A stretch of DNA of 64,000 bases from Bryoerythrophyllum caledonicum (GCA_963971425.1 OZ020523.1:23975105-24039104), one strand, 5' to 3'. Shown: positions 23,634 through 35,801, numbered from the stretch's first letter. The notes: generated from the letters alone by a model not told the origin. Made by a program: numbers and translations.

Positions 23634-24607
23634 TAGATGGATAGAATTTGGGATATTTCACACGAATTCAAAACAAATATTAGTAACTACCCATGAGTGT
23701 TGCTTGTGAGGCTCAAGAGGATAACTTGCCATACACTGCGGAAGATGATGCTCCTCTTCCTTGAGAACCTGACAACTGAAAAGCTGCTGTAACAAGTCAA
23801 ATTCTGGTCACATTTTGCACTTGCTGTTGCGTCCAGAGTCTCCGTAAATTACAAGTGAATCACCCCTCAGTACAAGTCTCTAATTTTAATATTTCCTAAT
23901 TGATTAGTATTAACAAATGGGAATGTTGAATTTAGAGTGTAAAAAACAACCCCATTTGTACCAGTGTGGATACGCCTACAACGTCTTTCCATCCTGTTGA
24001 GGTCAAATCACTTGAGGAACGTTGCGGCGGTTCACACTACAAGGAACCCTGTTGTTTTTCATTTAAAAGTGTTGCTCCTCACTTGCTAAATGTGGCTCTT
24101 CACTCACTGAAAATGTGGAAAAACGTTTTTTTTAGTCCGTTGTGACCCAACTAACTCACCCGCTCAGAAAATCCTCAAATGACAAAAATGAAAAACTACA
24201 TTCTAGTGTCAGATTTTTAGCAAGGCACTTCCAAAATTTAAAAGTTTTGAGTCTGATAACCATGCCTGGAGAGAAAGTTCTGCTTTTCAAAAGCCTCATG
24301 CTTACACTGTGATAGGCCGGTTCAAGTCCAGATGATCACTCCTTATGCAAGTTACACACAGATTCTGCCGCTTTGCAACGTAAGACAGTGAAATTGAAGA
24401 ACCCAGTTCAGACCAGTTTATAACTCAGATGCAGACTCCTTTACACATTCATGAACACTAGTAAAACTGTTCAAAGGAATCCATGTTGGAAACGTTGCTA
24501 CGGAAACAAGAAATTTGGTTCAAACCACGCCAGAAACGTGGCTGAATCTCTTCCAAACATCGTTCTAAATAGCATGGTAATTTATTTCAGGCGATTCTTG
24601 TACACTC
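23634..24607. other. Spacer
   Basis: No gene or repeat boundary is recognised. A GGTTCAAGTCC motif at about 24312 resembles a tRNA B box but has no tRNA fold around it. Confidence 0.45.
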
Positions 24608-25126
24608 AAAATGATGTTCAGTGTAGTATACACTACATGCGAACCCAGACACCAATTGCGAACAAGGCATTTAGTGTAGTGACATAACCGTACACTATAT
24701 GCCAACTACTATACATTGTTTGTCAATTCTAGAAAAGATTAAAATTTAAAATTCACTTGTGCACATTTAGTGTTTCAATAGAAGAAGCAAAAAAAAATGG
24801 TCCTGAAGTTGAGAGTTATCATAGTATCTTAATAGCAATCTTCTCAAGAGCATAACTCACTCAAATTTTTTTCCGAATTGGGCTTACGAGGTGTTTTCGG
24901 GCATCTAAATTTCCTTGTAGATGTCAGAAAACACCTCCTATGCACAATTCGGAAAAATTCGAGTGAGTTATGACCATTTGAAAGTTGCAAATGAAGAGAC
25001 GCATGGGTTGGCCACCGATATGAATTTGGAGTTTCTTATAGTAAACTAACACTAATTGTCAATTTATTCACAAACAATGTACTAGGGTATGTACGCTATT
25101 TGTACCACTACACTAAACATCATTTT
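24608..25126. mobile_element. MITE family C-related element, copy C3, with internal foldback
   Basis: The ends are AAAATGATGTTCAGTGTAGT (24608-24627) and the near-exact inverse ACTACACTAAACATCATTTT (25107-25126), 519 bp apart. The interior differs from C1 and C2 and contains a long foldback at 24851-24972. Confidence 0.55.
24851..24972. repeat. Long imperfect foldback (hairpin) sequence
   Basis: Arms of about 57 and 55 nt (24851-24907 and 24918-24972) are nearly complementary around a loop of about 10 nt. The outer arms read CATAACTCACTC and GAGTGAGTTATG; the inner arms read GGTGTTTTC and GAAAACACC. Transcribed, it would fold like a small-RNA precursor, but I cannot tell whether it is transcribed. 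Confidence 0.75.
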
Positions 25127-26750
25127 TAGTGTAGTGGAAGAAGCCAACATAATTCGTATTTCACGAACTTCAATCGAACAGGAACCTGTCAAAAAGATGA
25201 AGACATACCCCAAAATATCGCACTCATCTGACTACAATAGATCTAGATTACGGAATCAACTGAGTGCATAATTTTAGGAACACTGAACTTGCTCTTGCTC
25301 CAAATTTATTAAAAAAAAAAGAGGAGGTAGATTCACAGGAAAGAATTGCTGACTCGGATCCAGAGAGCTGGCATCCAATCATCATCCACGATCGCCGGCG
25401 CTTGGGCCAAGAATAGCAACGAATCCTGATCCCAAGTCAGTTCCAGTCTGCCCACCTTTCTCACCATGTTCTGCATCACTGTTCAACATCGGCCAGTTCA
25501 CGCCATCCTCTTGCATGCTTTTGTCCCCCTCCCCTTCAACAAACTTCATCTGTCGCACCAAAAAGCAAGCCAAAATCAATAAAAACAGAATCACCAAAAA
25601 GCAAGCCAAAATCAATAAAAACAGAATCACCAAAAAGCAAGCCAAAATCAATAAAAACAGAATCACAGCAGTGATAGGTTCACAACTTTGGATCCCTTTC
25701 GATTCCACGACCGGGTATCACACGAATATCACACGGCTATTTGTCTCGATAACTCTCTGTTGTTGACAGATACTTTACTAACATTTCCGTTAACTTCGAG
25801 AGACATGAACATAATTTCTACGCATCAAGTTGACAGCGTCAAAACGAGGGCGGTTGGAGTGAACTTTAATGGAGTACGCTGGCATGACAATGGGCTGAAA
25901 ATAGTCAATTGGTTAGCTTGCGCCAAATCCTCACTCCTAGGTAGCAAGTTTGCTTGCAGTTGTACCATTGTAAGCCCTGCAGGTTGCCGATTCTGCACGT
26001 CGGTGCTGTTTGTCTGTGCATCCAGAAGCGTAATTAGATTATCCTGCTGTTATCCTCTTGTGCCTAGGTTTCGGTAGAGTGCATGATTGTCACTTTCTTC
26101 CTGTCATGTGGAAGGACAAGGTACCTGCCGGTGATCTAGAAACAAGTGTTTATGAGACTCGAGATTGTGTTTGTGAGGTTTGAAGTTCTAGCTTTGATTG
26201 ATCGTCGCTTTCTTGCTTCGTGGCTAAATTGGCCAGCTGCTGAGGAGGAGCACAAGGCGCCTATTACTGGTGAGGAGCAGGTTTTGTTCACAAATCAGAA
26301 GTCATTTATTTTCTAATCTACAGCTTGTTAGGTGTTGGCATGCACACGGTTGCGGTGAGTGCGTGATTAGGTTCCAGGGCCAAATAATCCTTAGGAGAAG
26401 AACGAAGAGGATTTGCGAAGTTGAAGTCAAATTAATTCTAGCTCATCGGATGTTTGGTTGAGTGCACCAATAGCAAACCTGTCGTTTTTCACTTGCTATG
26501 TCTGAGGTTTTGCAAAGAGGGTGAGTGAAGTTTGTTAGACAAAGTGACCTTTCCAGGTTTTGAGTAGTGGTGCGTGGTTTAAGAGAAGAAGCTATGGAAG
26601 GAGATCTCCGACCTCCTGGTACGGTACTTATTCACTAATCATCTTCTGGGCTTGTTAGATCGTAGCATACACACGTCGGCCGCGAGCGTGAAGAACGAGG
26701 TCCTACCAGTGATCGATCGAGGGGAGCTGGAGAGAAGAAGAGTAGCGACG
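25127..26750. other. Spacer and probable 5' region of the BYPASS1-like gene
   Basis: No complete gene is supported. The stretch contains a 36-bp tandem repeat (25556-25663) and becomes more GC-rich towards 26700, where the downstream gene starts. Confidence 0.45.
25556..25663. repeat. 36-bp tandem repeat, three exact copies
   Basis: The unit CACCAAAAAGCAAGCCAAAA plus 16 more bases occurs three times without change. Because 36 is a multiple of three, each strand reads a repeated 12-residue peptide: KKQAKINKNRIT on the plus strand and the hydrophobic ILFLLILACFLV on the minus strand. The minus-strand frame (25708-25382) has no ATG before the repeats, so a coding role would need an upstream exon. 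Confidence 0.9.
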
Positions 26751-28652
26751 ATGAGCCAGTCGAAGAAGCTGTCGAAGCCGCCGGCGGGTCCGCGGAGCAG
26801 CTCCAAGTCATGCGAAGTGTTTTACGTTGCCCTGGCGGACAAGCTGGCGGCGCTGGAGCAGGCGGTCCAGCCGCGGTGGCTGACGCTGGAGTGGGCGTCG
26901 CTGGCCGTGGACTTCATGCGGTCGACGTTCGCCGACATGATGGTCCTGTTCGAGCAAGACGTGAGGCTGATGGGCGACGAGGCGTGGGTGGAGGAGTACA
27001 TGGTGGAGAGCATGAAGCTGCTGGACGTGTGCAATGTGCTGCGCCCCGCCGTCGCCCGCTTCGAACACTTCAGCATGTGCGTGCAGCTCATCCTGCAAGC
27101 GGTGCACAGGTCAGACAACAACCCATCTCTTGCTTTTGCATCCCTTGTGTGAGTGTGATTGTGTATGCTCTCCTAAGCGATTCCACCATTGATTTTTTTT
27201 CGCATCCTCCTCAGCATGTGATTCTGCATCCTCTCGTCAATACGTCATTTCCTTCTCTAGCTCGCATTCTGCATTCTCCCATTCTCCCATCTCCTATTTT
27301 GCATCCTTTTCACTATGTGATTTCGATTCTTCCCTACCCTCAGATGCTCAGGAGGAAGCCAAGAGTTTGAAACGCTGTTGGGTGCGCTCCAAAGCTGCGA
27401 GGAGGAGTTCAATCACTTGGTGCACCTACCCTTGGTTGCGGAAAAGGCGTCGGCGGAGACAACTGAGGTGCAACCCGTGGAGAGCAGCGGGCCAGTGCGG
27501 CATGCAAGCATCGCACTTGGGGAGAAATTTTCCCCCGAATCGTCTCGAAATGGTTTGAGCAAGGTGAGCCGCAACACCGTGGCGTTAACCCTCGTGATGC
27601 GCGCAACGCGCGAGACAACGGACTTCGTTGCGAGCGTGCTCATATGGGCGTTGAAGCGCGACCCGGCTTCGCATCCCGCATCCACAGCATGGCAAACCAA
27701 CTTGGACGTGTTCCGTGGTGACGAGTCCATGTGGTCGCCTTCCTTCCGCCGCTTGCAAGAGCGCCTTCGAAAAGAGCTGTTCGAGATCCTCCGCGACGAG
27801 CGCTCCCTCGCCCGCCGCCCCTTCCGCCTCTTCACCTTCGAGGAACTCAAACTCGTCGAAGAGTGCACCGCCGACCTCCGCGCTGAAGCCCACGAACTCT
27901 CCCAAAAACCCTCACCATCGCTCCAATTCCTCAACAATCTCGCACAAGACTTGACCAAACTCCTCGACAAGTTCCAGGTAAACCAACTCTCCAATTATTC
28001 CATTAAATATAAATACATGTGTTTTTCAGTGATAGCAAATAGAATCATAATCGGTTTCATATATTTCCGATGAAATATGAATTACTTATGAATTTTCAAA
28101 TTGCGCTACCGTGTTTAGCTGGTGGCTGCCAATAGGTACGCCATAATCGCGGGCCATTAGTGAAGGGTCCTGATAGTAAATCTCCATTTGGAGTTGGATG
28201 GGTGGTGATTGGTTGGAAGTGGGTTGGATATACCCCACTTTTATAGGTGTTGGTTAACCCTTAAACGTCACAATATTCTACCGTGTATAGTGTTGTATTT
28301 GAACATGGTAAGGTTTGAATATTGAAATAACCTCCAAGTGAAAGATGTTAGTTGAAGAATCTTTAATCCAAAGGTGCTAGTCTAAACTTCGATACATTTT
28401 TCTGTATTCTACAGAGTGAAATACTTGCCTGTAAATACGGTTTTTGAGTGACGTTTAAGGGTTAAAGTGGGTTACCTTCTTCCTATTTTCTTCCACACAT
28501 GTGTTCTCACAAAGTTGGTTTCGTATCAGACAAGGTTGGAGAAGGTGTCGACTCAAGTGAACCAGCTCTTTGATGAGCTTGTTCGAGCGCGGAAGAGGCT
28601 TCTAGATGCGGCGCAAAGGCCTGGCACTATTCACCGAACGCACACCTTTTGA
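26751..28652 (+). CDS. BYPASS1-like (BPS1/DUF793-type) protein, three exons, 371 aa
   Basis: Exons are 26751-27109, 27344-27977 and 28530-28652, joined by GT-AG introns in phases 2 and 0. The ATG at 26751 is the first in frame. The product resembles plant BYPASS1 proteins, which limit production of a root-derived mobile signal that restrains shoot growth; their biochemistry is unknown. The N-terminal half has the family helix (LTLEWASLAVDFM, then the VEEYMVESMKLLDVCN block). The middle has the hydrophobic VALTLVMRATRETTDFVAS segment. The C-terminus has a heptad-like Leu-rich region ending TQVNQLFDELVRARKRL. Length is close to the roughly 350 aa of Arabidopsis BPS1. Intron 2 (552 bp) is mostly transposon (copy A2 with a TTAA MITE inside). 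Minus-strand frames over exon 2 are shadows. Exon borders are inferred from frame continuity and family alignment. Confidence 0.75.
27978..28478 (+). mobile_element. Family A element, copy A2, inside intron 2
   Basis: From at least 28015 to 28250 it matches A1 (436-802) block by block, including the GAATTTTCAAA and CTCCATTTGGAG stretches. The last 13 bp, ending GGTTACC at 28478, lie beyond the nested TTAA element. The left end is diverged and may coincide with the splice donor at 27978. Confidence 0.6.
28254..28465. mobile_element. TTAA-bounded 212-bp MITE nested in copy A2
   Basis: Perfect 18-bp inverted ends: TTAACCCTTAAACGTCAC (28254-28271) and GTGACGTTTAAGGGTTAA (28448-28465). With TTAA read as target duplication the ends start CCC, as in piggyBac elements. 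It is non-coding. A diverged inverted relative lies at 50457-50640. Confidence 0.75.
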
Positions 28653-29679
28653 TGACGATGATGGATTTGTAGTATATTATGTGTAAACCCTAAACCTTGG
28701 TTGAAGCGGAAAGGAACTAGTCAACAGATTTTGCCATATTGGAGTTCATATTTATAGAATTGTGACCTTTTGAGGTTTATGAAAGAACAAACTTTTTACA
28801 AGAGCTATTAGAGTTATTAGAGGCTAGTGAGATGATTTGTAAAGATATCAACCTTTGAATTTTGCTACTTAGGACCACCATTGTTTATTGCCAAGGTGAA
28901 CAACTTCTTGGTTCATGTGTAATTAACCATTTCGCAATCGTTAATGATGAAGGAAACTACAGGATTGAATCAAAACACGATGTTGGTGTGCTAGTTTGTA
29001 GATTTGACTCTACTGCGTGCGCGATAGTGTGTGAGGTTTTGATTGAGTTCATGTGAGGTTTTGATTGAGTTCATTTTCTTGTCCATCAATATTGTGGTTG
29101 GATGTTGCGTTGGATAGACTAAACACCTTTCAACTTTCAAGAAATATTTGAGATATTTGTAAAGGTTGGTGGTTAAGACTTTGGTGGATTGAAAGATAGC
29201 CATAATAAGATGTACTATTTTAAGGCTTTTGGGGAAAAAATGAAGAATGAATAATTCCTTAAATTTATGTTTGATTACCATTATGGAACCATTTTGTTCC
29301 ATCAATAGTGAAGACAATAGTGGTTTGATGTATTATATGTAGAATTATGGTACTTTGTCTTGAATTATCTTGTGGAATAGAGTAGGAATAGATGATGGCT
29401 TGCTTGTAGAGCTCCACATTTTCTAGATAGAGGAGCAAGAATGACTTAGTCTTTGAAACAAGGATAATGGACAACACTAAGTGATAGATGGCCTTTTTGA
29501 GAACCCCTTTAAGCTATTGATCTTCTATCAGGGATATGTTTGGAAAAATAGCAGGTGTTGGAAATGGCTCACGAAACTGGATCTAAAGTTGGTGAGTTGA
29601 AGAGAGTGGCTAAAAGACAAATTTATGAAGTTTTTTAATGAAAGCTTGGAAGCATATGTTGGCACACGGATCTACACTC
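28653..29679. other. 3' flank of the BYPASS1-like gene and AT-rich spacer
   Basis: No further gene is recognised. A 22-bp direct repeat (GTGAGGTTTTGATTGAGTTC) occurs twice at about 29030-29073. Confidence 0.45.
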
Positions 29680-30328
29680 ACTTACCACCTTCTAGGCAAA
29701 ATCTAATTTACATTTGAAATTTGGGTTTTCAATATTACATATCACAAAATACCTCAACAAATATAGAACTAGTCATCCAACCATTTGAAACCAAAATAAT
29801 ATGGCTATACAAACAATATAGGTATCCCAAAAAATCTACTCAAGCTAAAACACTATACACTGCCTACACCCATCCTAGACTTTTTAATGACATCTCTCAA
29901 CATTGAACAATTGATATTTCTCATCCCCTATTGCAAGGTTTACTAGAATTTCAAGTTCTATCCCCCATCTGTACATGACAAGATATTTAAGTCATTGCCA
30001 AAATCATTTCAATATGAATGAAAAGGCAGTTGCCTCGCACACGCACATACTGCAGAGAATGCACATACAGCAGAGAATGCACAACAAGCATTCAATTGGG
30101 CACAACTTTCCGCCAAAAACAACCCAACCACGATGACATTTATCATTCTGCCACACATTAACTAATACCAATTATACTTAAATCCATACTCAGGTCCCTT
30201 CTCTAACTCCCACACAATTTTATTAATTTAAGCAGACTTAAAACCTTATGAAGAACCTACCATTTTACCACAACTAATAAAACTAGATTGAAATGTCCAC
30301 CTTACAACTAATAAAACTAATATACACA
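29680..30328 (+). pseudogene. Possible upstream part of the decayed LINE
   Basis: Short plus-strand frames (for example 29721-29906) and their composition resemble the LINE remnant beyond 31281, and the TTAA element at 30329-31281 separates the two. No clear reverse transcriptase motif is visible, so the link is tentative. Confidence 0.3.
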
Positions 30329-31281
30329 TTAACCCCTAAAGGACCAAGGCAATTTTACACCAAAAACACTTCAAAATTGTTGGATTCTAGTGCAATGGAT
30401 AAAGAAGGAAACAAAAACTTTTATTTTTAGTTCTGACCGTAGGATCTCAATAAAGGCTTATTAAGTAATACATGTTCAAAATTTCATAAACTTTGACCGC
30501 ACGGATTGAAAGATTATAGTGTTTGAAGTCAAGCAAATGGTTCATTTTCTTCCCTACGTTTAGTGGATCAGCAGACTTTGACTTCACTTGGTGTCAAAAA
30601 TTTTCACTACACAAGGTCTAAATCTATTACCATCTTGTTAAGCATGATGTTAGCTCCTTACGCACCAATTTTTAGAGGTAGAGACCAGGTGTAGCATATT
30701 CAAAACAAGTGTGCAAGGAGTGGAGGCTCGAAATTCGTTAATTCACACTTTAATTTTTTTTTAACATAATATGTTTTCAATTGATAATCCGAATGCTTGA
30801 TAAGAAGGTTTACGGTACATATTGTTGTGGAAAAAATAAAAAGTGAAAAATATGAAGATCTCTAGGTTTTATGTGGAAAAGAAGAAGTTTTTTTGGTACC
30901 TTGCCCGACAATGAGTGACAATGTGTGAAAATGTTTGACTTGGGTTGGTATGCTATGTTTCACTAAAGACAAGAACTTTTTTTTGACAACATGAAGGGAA
31001 ATAATATTACTTGCAAGTACTGAAAATCTCACTTTCAATAGAGTGTCCTATCAAAAGTTTTTGGAGGTGCCCGAGGTGCCCGCCGACCGCATTTAAAATT
31101 TAAAACCCTATAACTTTTTCATCAAATGTCCAATTTAGGAAAAAATTGTTTTCCCACTAAGCTCTTGGAAATGTCTTTCTATAGTGAAAATTTCAAAGAA
31201 GAATGTTGGAAATTGACACCATAGGAACCTGACCGAACTTTCAAAAAGCCCATTTCGGGACAATGGTCCTTTAGGGGTTAA
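30329..31281 (-). mobile_element. TTAA-bounded piggyBac-like element, copy b
   Basis: This is the best preserved copy, 953 bp. The ends are perfect 18-bp inverted repeats: TTAACCCCTAAAGGACCA on the left and its inverse on the right. Relative to copies a and c the interior is inverted; the block CACCAAAAACACTTCAAAAT lies near its left end. No ORF of note. Confidence 0.75.
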
Positions 31282-32760
31282 TACAATAAAAATTCACCAT
31301 CCATTTTTACAATAACCTTAGTGAATTGCAAGAAAAAATGGTCAAAACTAGAATATCTATCTAAACTTTATATTAAAAAAATAATAGCAATCCCACAACT
31401 TCCAAACTAACAAACCGACTTGCTTATCAACTTCAACTCTAAATTTTGCTACTACATAGACATCTCATTGAAAAAAACTAGTGAAGTCACCCTTGGACAC
31501 TGGCATTGATAAAAAGTGGAGATGGCATATATAATCATATGAAAAAAACTAAACTAGTCAAACGACTCCATGGACTCAAATATAATATTAAAGCTGAAAT
31601 GATGGACTCCACTCAATATTCCAATGAACCTACACATATATTCACAGACTGCCTAAACATATTGTATTTGTTCAACACACAAATAAAACATCCAATTGTC
31701 TACAATAGTCACCAAGACCAAGCTATTCTAGTCTTCATGGTTCAAACGATACAAAGCCGTACACAACCCAGAATACAACATAAAGTAAGATCCTACATTA
31801 ACAACTCTTGGAGATAAATAAACATGTAAACTAGAAAAAGAAAGACAAAAAAAGCCTATAGAGATGTTATACACTCATACAAACATGCCCATGAAACCCT
31901 ACATTATTTCCAAAAAGAATAGTGGCCTTCTATGGGGGACCTTCTCGACAAAGGCCCTATTAGATTTTTAGATGGTTATCTCAAGAAATTGAATAACCAA
32001 ATAGTTTCCTAGCATTGAAAAAAAAGTGGGAAGTAAAAACGTAAACAAGAAGCTATTTTCTAACTTAAAGAACAACTCTGCAACTACAAGGTCATAAAAA
32101 ACCATGTCTTATTGAATTTTATACTAGCCATTACATGAAAAAGGTTCATAAAAATTTGTTATTTGGCATAGAAAAATATCCATTTATAACATGCCCTATT
32201 TGTAATACTAGAAAACATGACACATGGCTCCATGTCTCACTTAAATGCCAACAACAACATATATACTCTTTAATTGTCAAAAGACACATTAGAGCGGTCT
32301 AAAAAATACAAAAACTACTACTATCTTCAAATGATTTTTTTTTATTCATTCTCATTACATTGATATCTTCAACAATATTCTACAAGAAAACATAGACTCT
32401 ACACGATTACTACCTTGCACATGTAGTACCTAAAGATGTCTTTGCAACACTAGATATAAATTAGACATCTCATGCATTCATGGACTTTCATACAAATACT
32501 TCCCCTAACCAATTCATTAAATTCACATCTTACAATGACATATCTTTAACCATATCAATTAAAAAACAAAACATATAAATACCAACTACTAATAAATCAC
32601 AATATTGCACAAGGATGAAAGATTCACTCCGTCATAGTCATCAATAGTAGTAGGGGCAAGAGCAACAACATGCATCCCAACTATGAAACAATTATAACGA
32701 GAAACTTAAATCCAAACTAACTTTGTAATCCTGAACATTTTAAGAACAAAACAAACCCTA
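31282..32760 (+). pseudogene. Decayed LINE (non-LTR retrotransposon), 3' part of ORF2
   Basis: Plus-strand translation shows the end of a LINE ORF2 in pieces. At about 31590-31810 is an RNase H-like block (THIFTDCLNILYLFNTQIKH, then QSRTQP and a KVRSYIN segment). At about 31880-31990 are fragments around WPSMGDLLDKGPIRFLDGYL. At 32150-32330 is a zinc-knuckle-like segment, CPICNTRKHDTWLHVSLKC, followed by HIYSLIVKRHIRAV. Later traces include LLPCTCST. Many stops and shifts make it inactive. Confidence 0.65.
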
Positions 32761-35331
32761 CAAACCCGCAATATGATGGTTTTTTTAAGAGAGTCGTTTA
32801 TCTAACATTTATTTTTAAAATCAAGTAGTAAATTAAAGTTCTCTAATTTATTATAAAGACTTGTTTAGATTATCTTAGATTTAGGTTATGAAGTATGACT
32901 ATTTCATCTATTTAAGATAGACTAACAATAAATTCTACATTTACAATGTAAACTCTACTCTCAATCAATAATAAGACCAAACACTACCTTGTGAAGTTAA
33001 GAGGAAACTTATCGATTGCATTTTTGTGTCTTTAATCATTAAATCTTGCTTCCGATGATGTTGTCCAACTCTTAAACTTTGCAGTGCTTCTAAGTCTTTC
33101 AATAATGAGAGGTTGTCTATTTTCAATTGAATCATTTAGGCCTCACCTTACAACAACAAATTAATTCTATTGTTGTAGTCCTATAATTCAATTCTTTGTA
33201 ACCTTATAGTCTCTTTGATTTACACATTATAATTGTGTTACACAAATTTTTGCAATCAAACAAACAAAACTTCGGTTGGTTTTAGAGGTTTAACTTAGAT
33301 GATAGGATTGTCATTCATACATTGTCCTACCAATCACAATTCATGGATTATGTTTATGCATATACATTTACTAAATATCTATAGGTCCTCACTGACTCCA
33401 TGGACTTTAGATTTTAAACTAATTGATATCTATCTCATTCAATTCATAAAGTCCATTGCTTACACATTCAAGTTTGAAATATCAAACAAAGATGGAGATT
33501 ATTACATAACAATCAACTTACAATTTTTTTCCTTCATTTCAAAAAGACAATTTTAACATTCAATTCATCATATTAATCAACAAAGTTTTACATTTTCACC
33601 ACCTTACAACCAAGTAGTTTTAAAAACAATCTGTAACAAATCTCATTCTATCTAAGGCCAAGAGACACACATGGAAAAAAATCTGCAAAAATTATAATTT
33701 TGTGTGGCAGCTCCAATGGCAAAATCTTGGCCATAAGTAGGTTGCAGCTTCAAAGGTTGTCGACTCACAATTATAAGTGTTATTGTAATTTTGAAACCTT
33801 TTGTGTACGTCTATGTCTTTATAGATAGATCCATGTCTCTTTAAAAAATTTGAAGCATCTCAACACTTCACATTCTTAAGACTTTTAGAGCTTTTATGTA
33901 AGATTGTTCAAACTTAAAAACTAAAGTCATACATAAAAACTAAAATTCTCTCTACAAATAGTTTTAGAATACTTTTCAATTATCAAAACTATAGCTTACC
34001 AACACGTTTTGCCTATGCATCTAGGTAAAAGACAAATAGAAAATAACCAACCTATATTCAAACTACAAAGACTTAGTGGTAGAATGAACAACCACTTTAA
34101 TCACACTAGCCTCTCTTGGAGACTGGAGTTCTTCTCTAAGTAGATTGCAACCATATGACGTGTGAAATCCTTATTGATTCATTTTAGAGTAATAGTTGGC
34201 AATGGTAAATAATGAAGATGGTCTAAAATTTTCACCAGTGTCACATGCTCAAATTTCCTGTTGCAAAAATAAAAGTTAAGATCTACTTCTTGTCACCTCT
34301 ATGAAAAATTTAAAGAAATGTTAGTTTTTATTGAAATGATATAAATTGAGAATGTGTTTCCAATCTTCTATAATATAAATATTTGCTAGATTGGACAAAA
34401 GAGTGTTGTTTGGAAATGATTGGTGATTATTCTCTATTAGAAGACTTTGATTTATCAAATAACATTTTGCACATGTGAATAAATCTCCAAGAAATAATGG
34501 AAATTTTGTATGGACAAAATTATGCATTGTGATCTCGTATGGAAATTTTACACAAGAATAGATGGAAGAATTTTTTGTTGCTAGCAAAAAACCAAGAAAG
34601 TACTTATTGTCAAAGGGATGGGAAGATAATGAAGGGAAGGATATGAAATACTTTGAATAGATTAATATTTCTAAATTATAATTGAAATTGAATATTATTA
34701 ATTATTGTGTATTTTGCAATATAGGAAAGCTATTATTACAACATATGTGGTTATCTATTCTTTTATTTTTCCATTTTCATTATATGTATACATACAAGAC
34801 ATTTGAAAGATACAAAATTTTAATTGATTATTTAGAAATCTAAATCAATTGTATGTATTTCTCATCAATATTAGAAAATTTGCAAAATCCAAATGATTTC
34901 AAAATATAATCTTAGATTAAAAACATGTGTTTAAAAAAAACCATCAATGGATCCATCTTCATATGAAATTGATGTTCAAAACATGAGATTTGCATGCGGA
35001 AGCTTCTAGCACTATTTGAGGTTAACTATCTAACTTCAAAATGGTAGATATGGATATGGTTATATCCAACCCATTTCTATGTGCTTTAGTTCTCCAACTA
35101 ATGCAAAATCCTCCTTTCCTTCTCTTTCCACCAATCATTCCACCAAGTTGGATGGCACCAAAATTCAACATGCTCCTCTCACAACCATGAACTTTGTGGT
35201 TGAACCCCTCCTTCCATGTGGATGATAATTGCGTTTAGGACAATGGTGAAATGACTCGCCAACCACACCACCATAGCAAGTTTGTCCCAAAATAATCCTC
35301 TCAAAATTAAAAAAATATGTGGACCAATGTA
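32761..35331. other. AT-rich spacer
   Basis: No motif-bearing frame is seen. The 85-codon frame at 33299 and the 88-codon minus frame at 34587 are not recognised and could be chance. Confidence 0.45.
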
Positions 35332-35365
35332 CAGTACCCTGTAACAAGTGTTGCAACACACTCTG
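35332..35365 (+). repeat. Left terminal inverted repeat of the Tc1-like element
   Basis: It pairs with 37321-37355. Conserved blocks are CAGTACCCT, AACA and TTGCAAC. Confidence 0.85.
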
Positions 35366-35801
35366 TTTTTTCACTTAAAACATATCCCATGGCCTGATTA
35401 GAATGATGGTGTTGGCATGATAATCATCACATCTCCATGAGATTTTTTGCACCATGGAAGGTGTTCCAGTTACCTTCACACACCATGCATTTTCTAAATA
35501 TAAAGAGGCATCCATTGCCATGTGTCTACCAAAATTGCCATCATGCTTAAAAATCTTGGAAAAGGGTACCCTTCTTAATGTGATCACTTCTTCTCTGGGA
35601 TATCATATTTTGAGTATGTTTGAGCTTGGGAGGGTCCAGAGATACACATACATGTTTGCAAGTCATCTTGATGGTACACATTTCTTAGAAAAATTGTGTA
35701 CTACAAGTCCTGTTTGTCAAACATATCGTTTTTGTGTTGTTGTTAGGACCTTTTTTATCAAACTTTTTGTGGATGTAAGTGTTGTTTGAGGATTGTGCAC
35801 C

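Noticed and set aside
24305..24335. Possible tRNA from a GGTTCAAGTCC motif
   Set aside because: No acceptor-stem pairing or anticodon arm can be drawn around it.
26808..27994. Minus-strand frames across the BYPASS1-like exons
   Set aside because: They are shadows of the GC-rich sense frame, which has family features and consistent splice phases.
35454..35789. 111-codon plus-strand frame inside the Tc1-like element
   Set aside because: It lies between the left end and the transposase start, lacks motifs, and Tc1 elements have a single gene.
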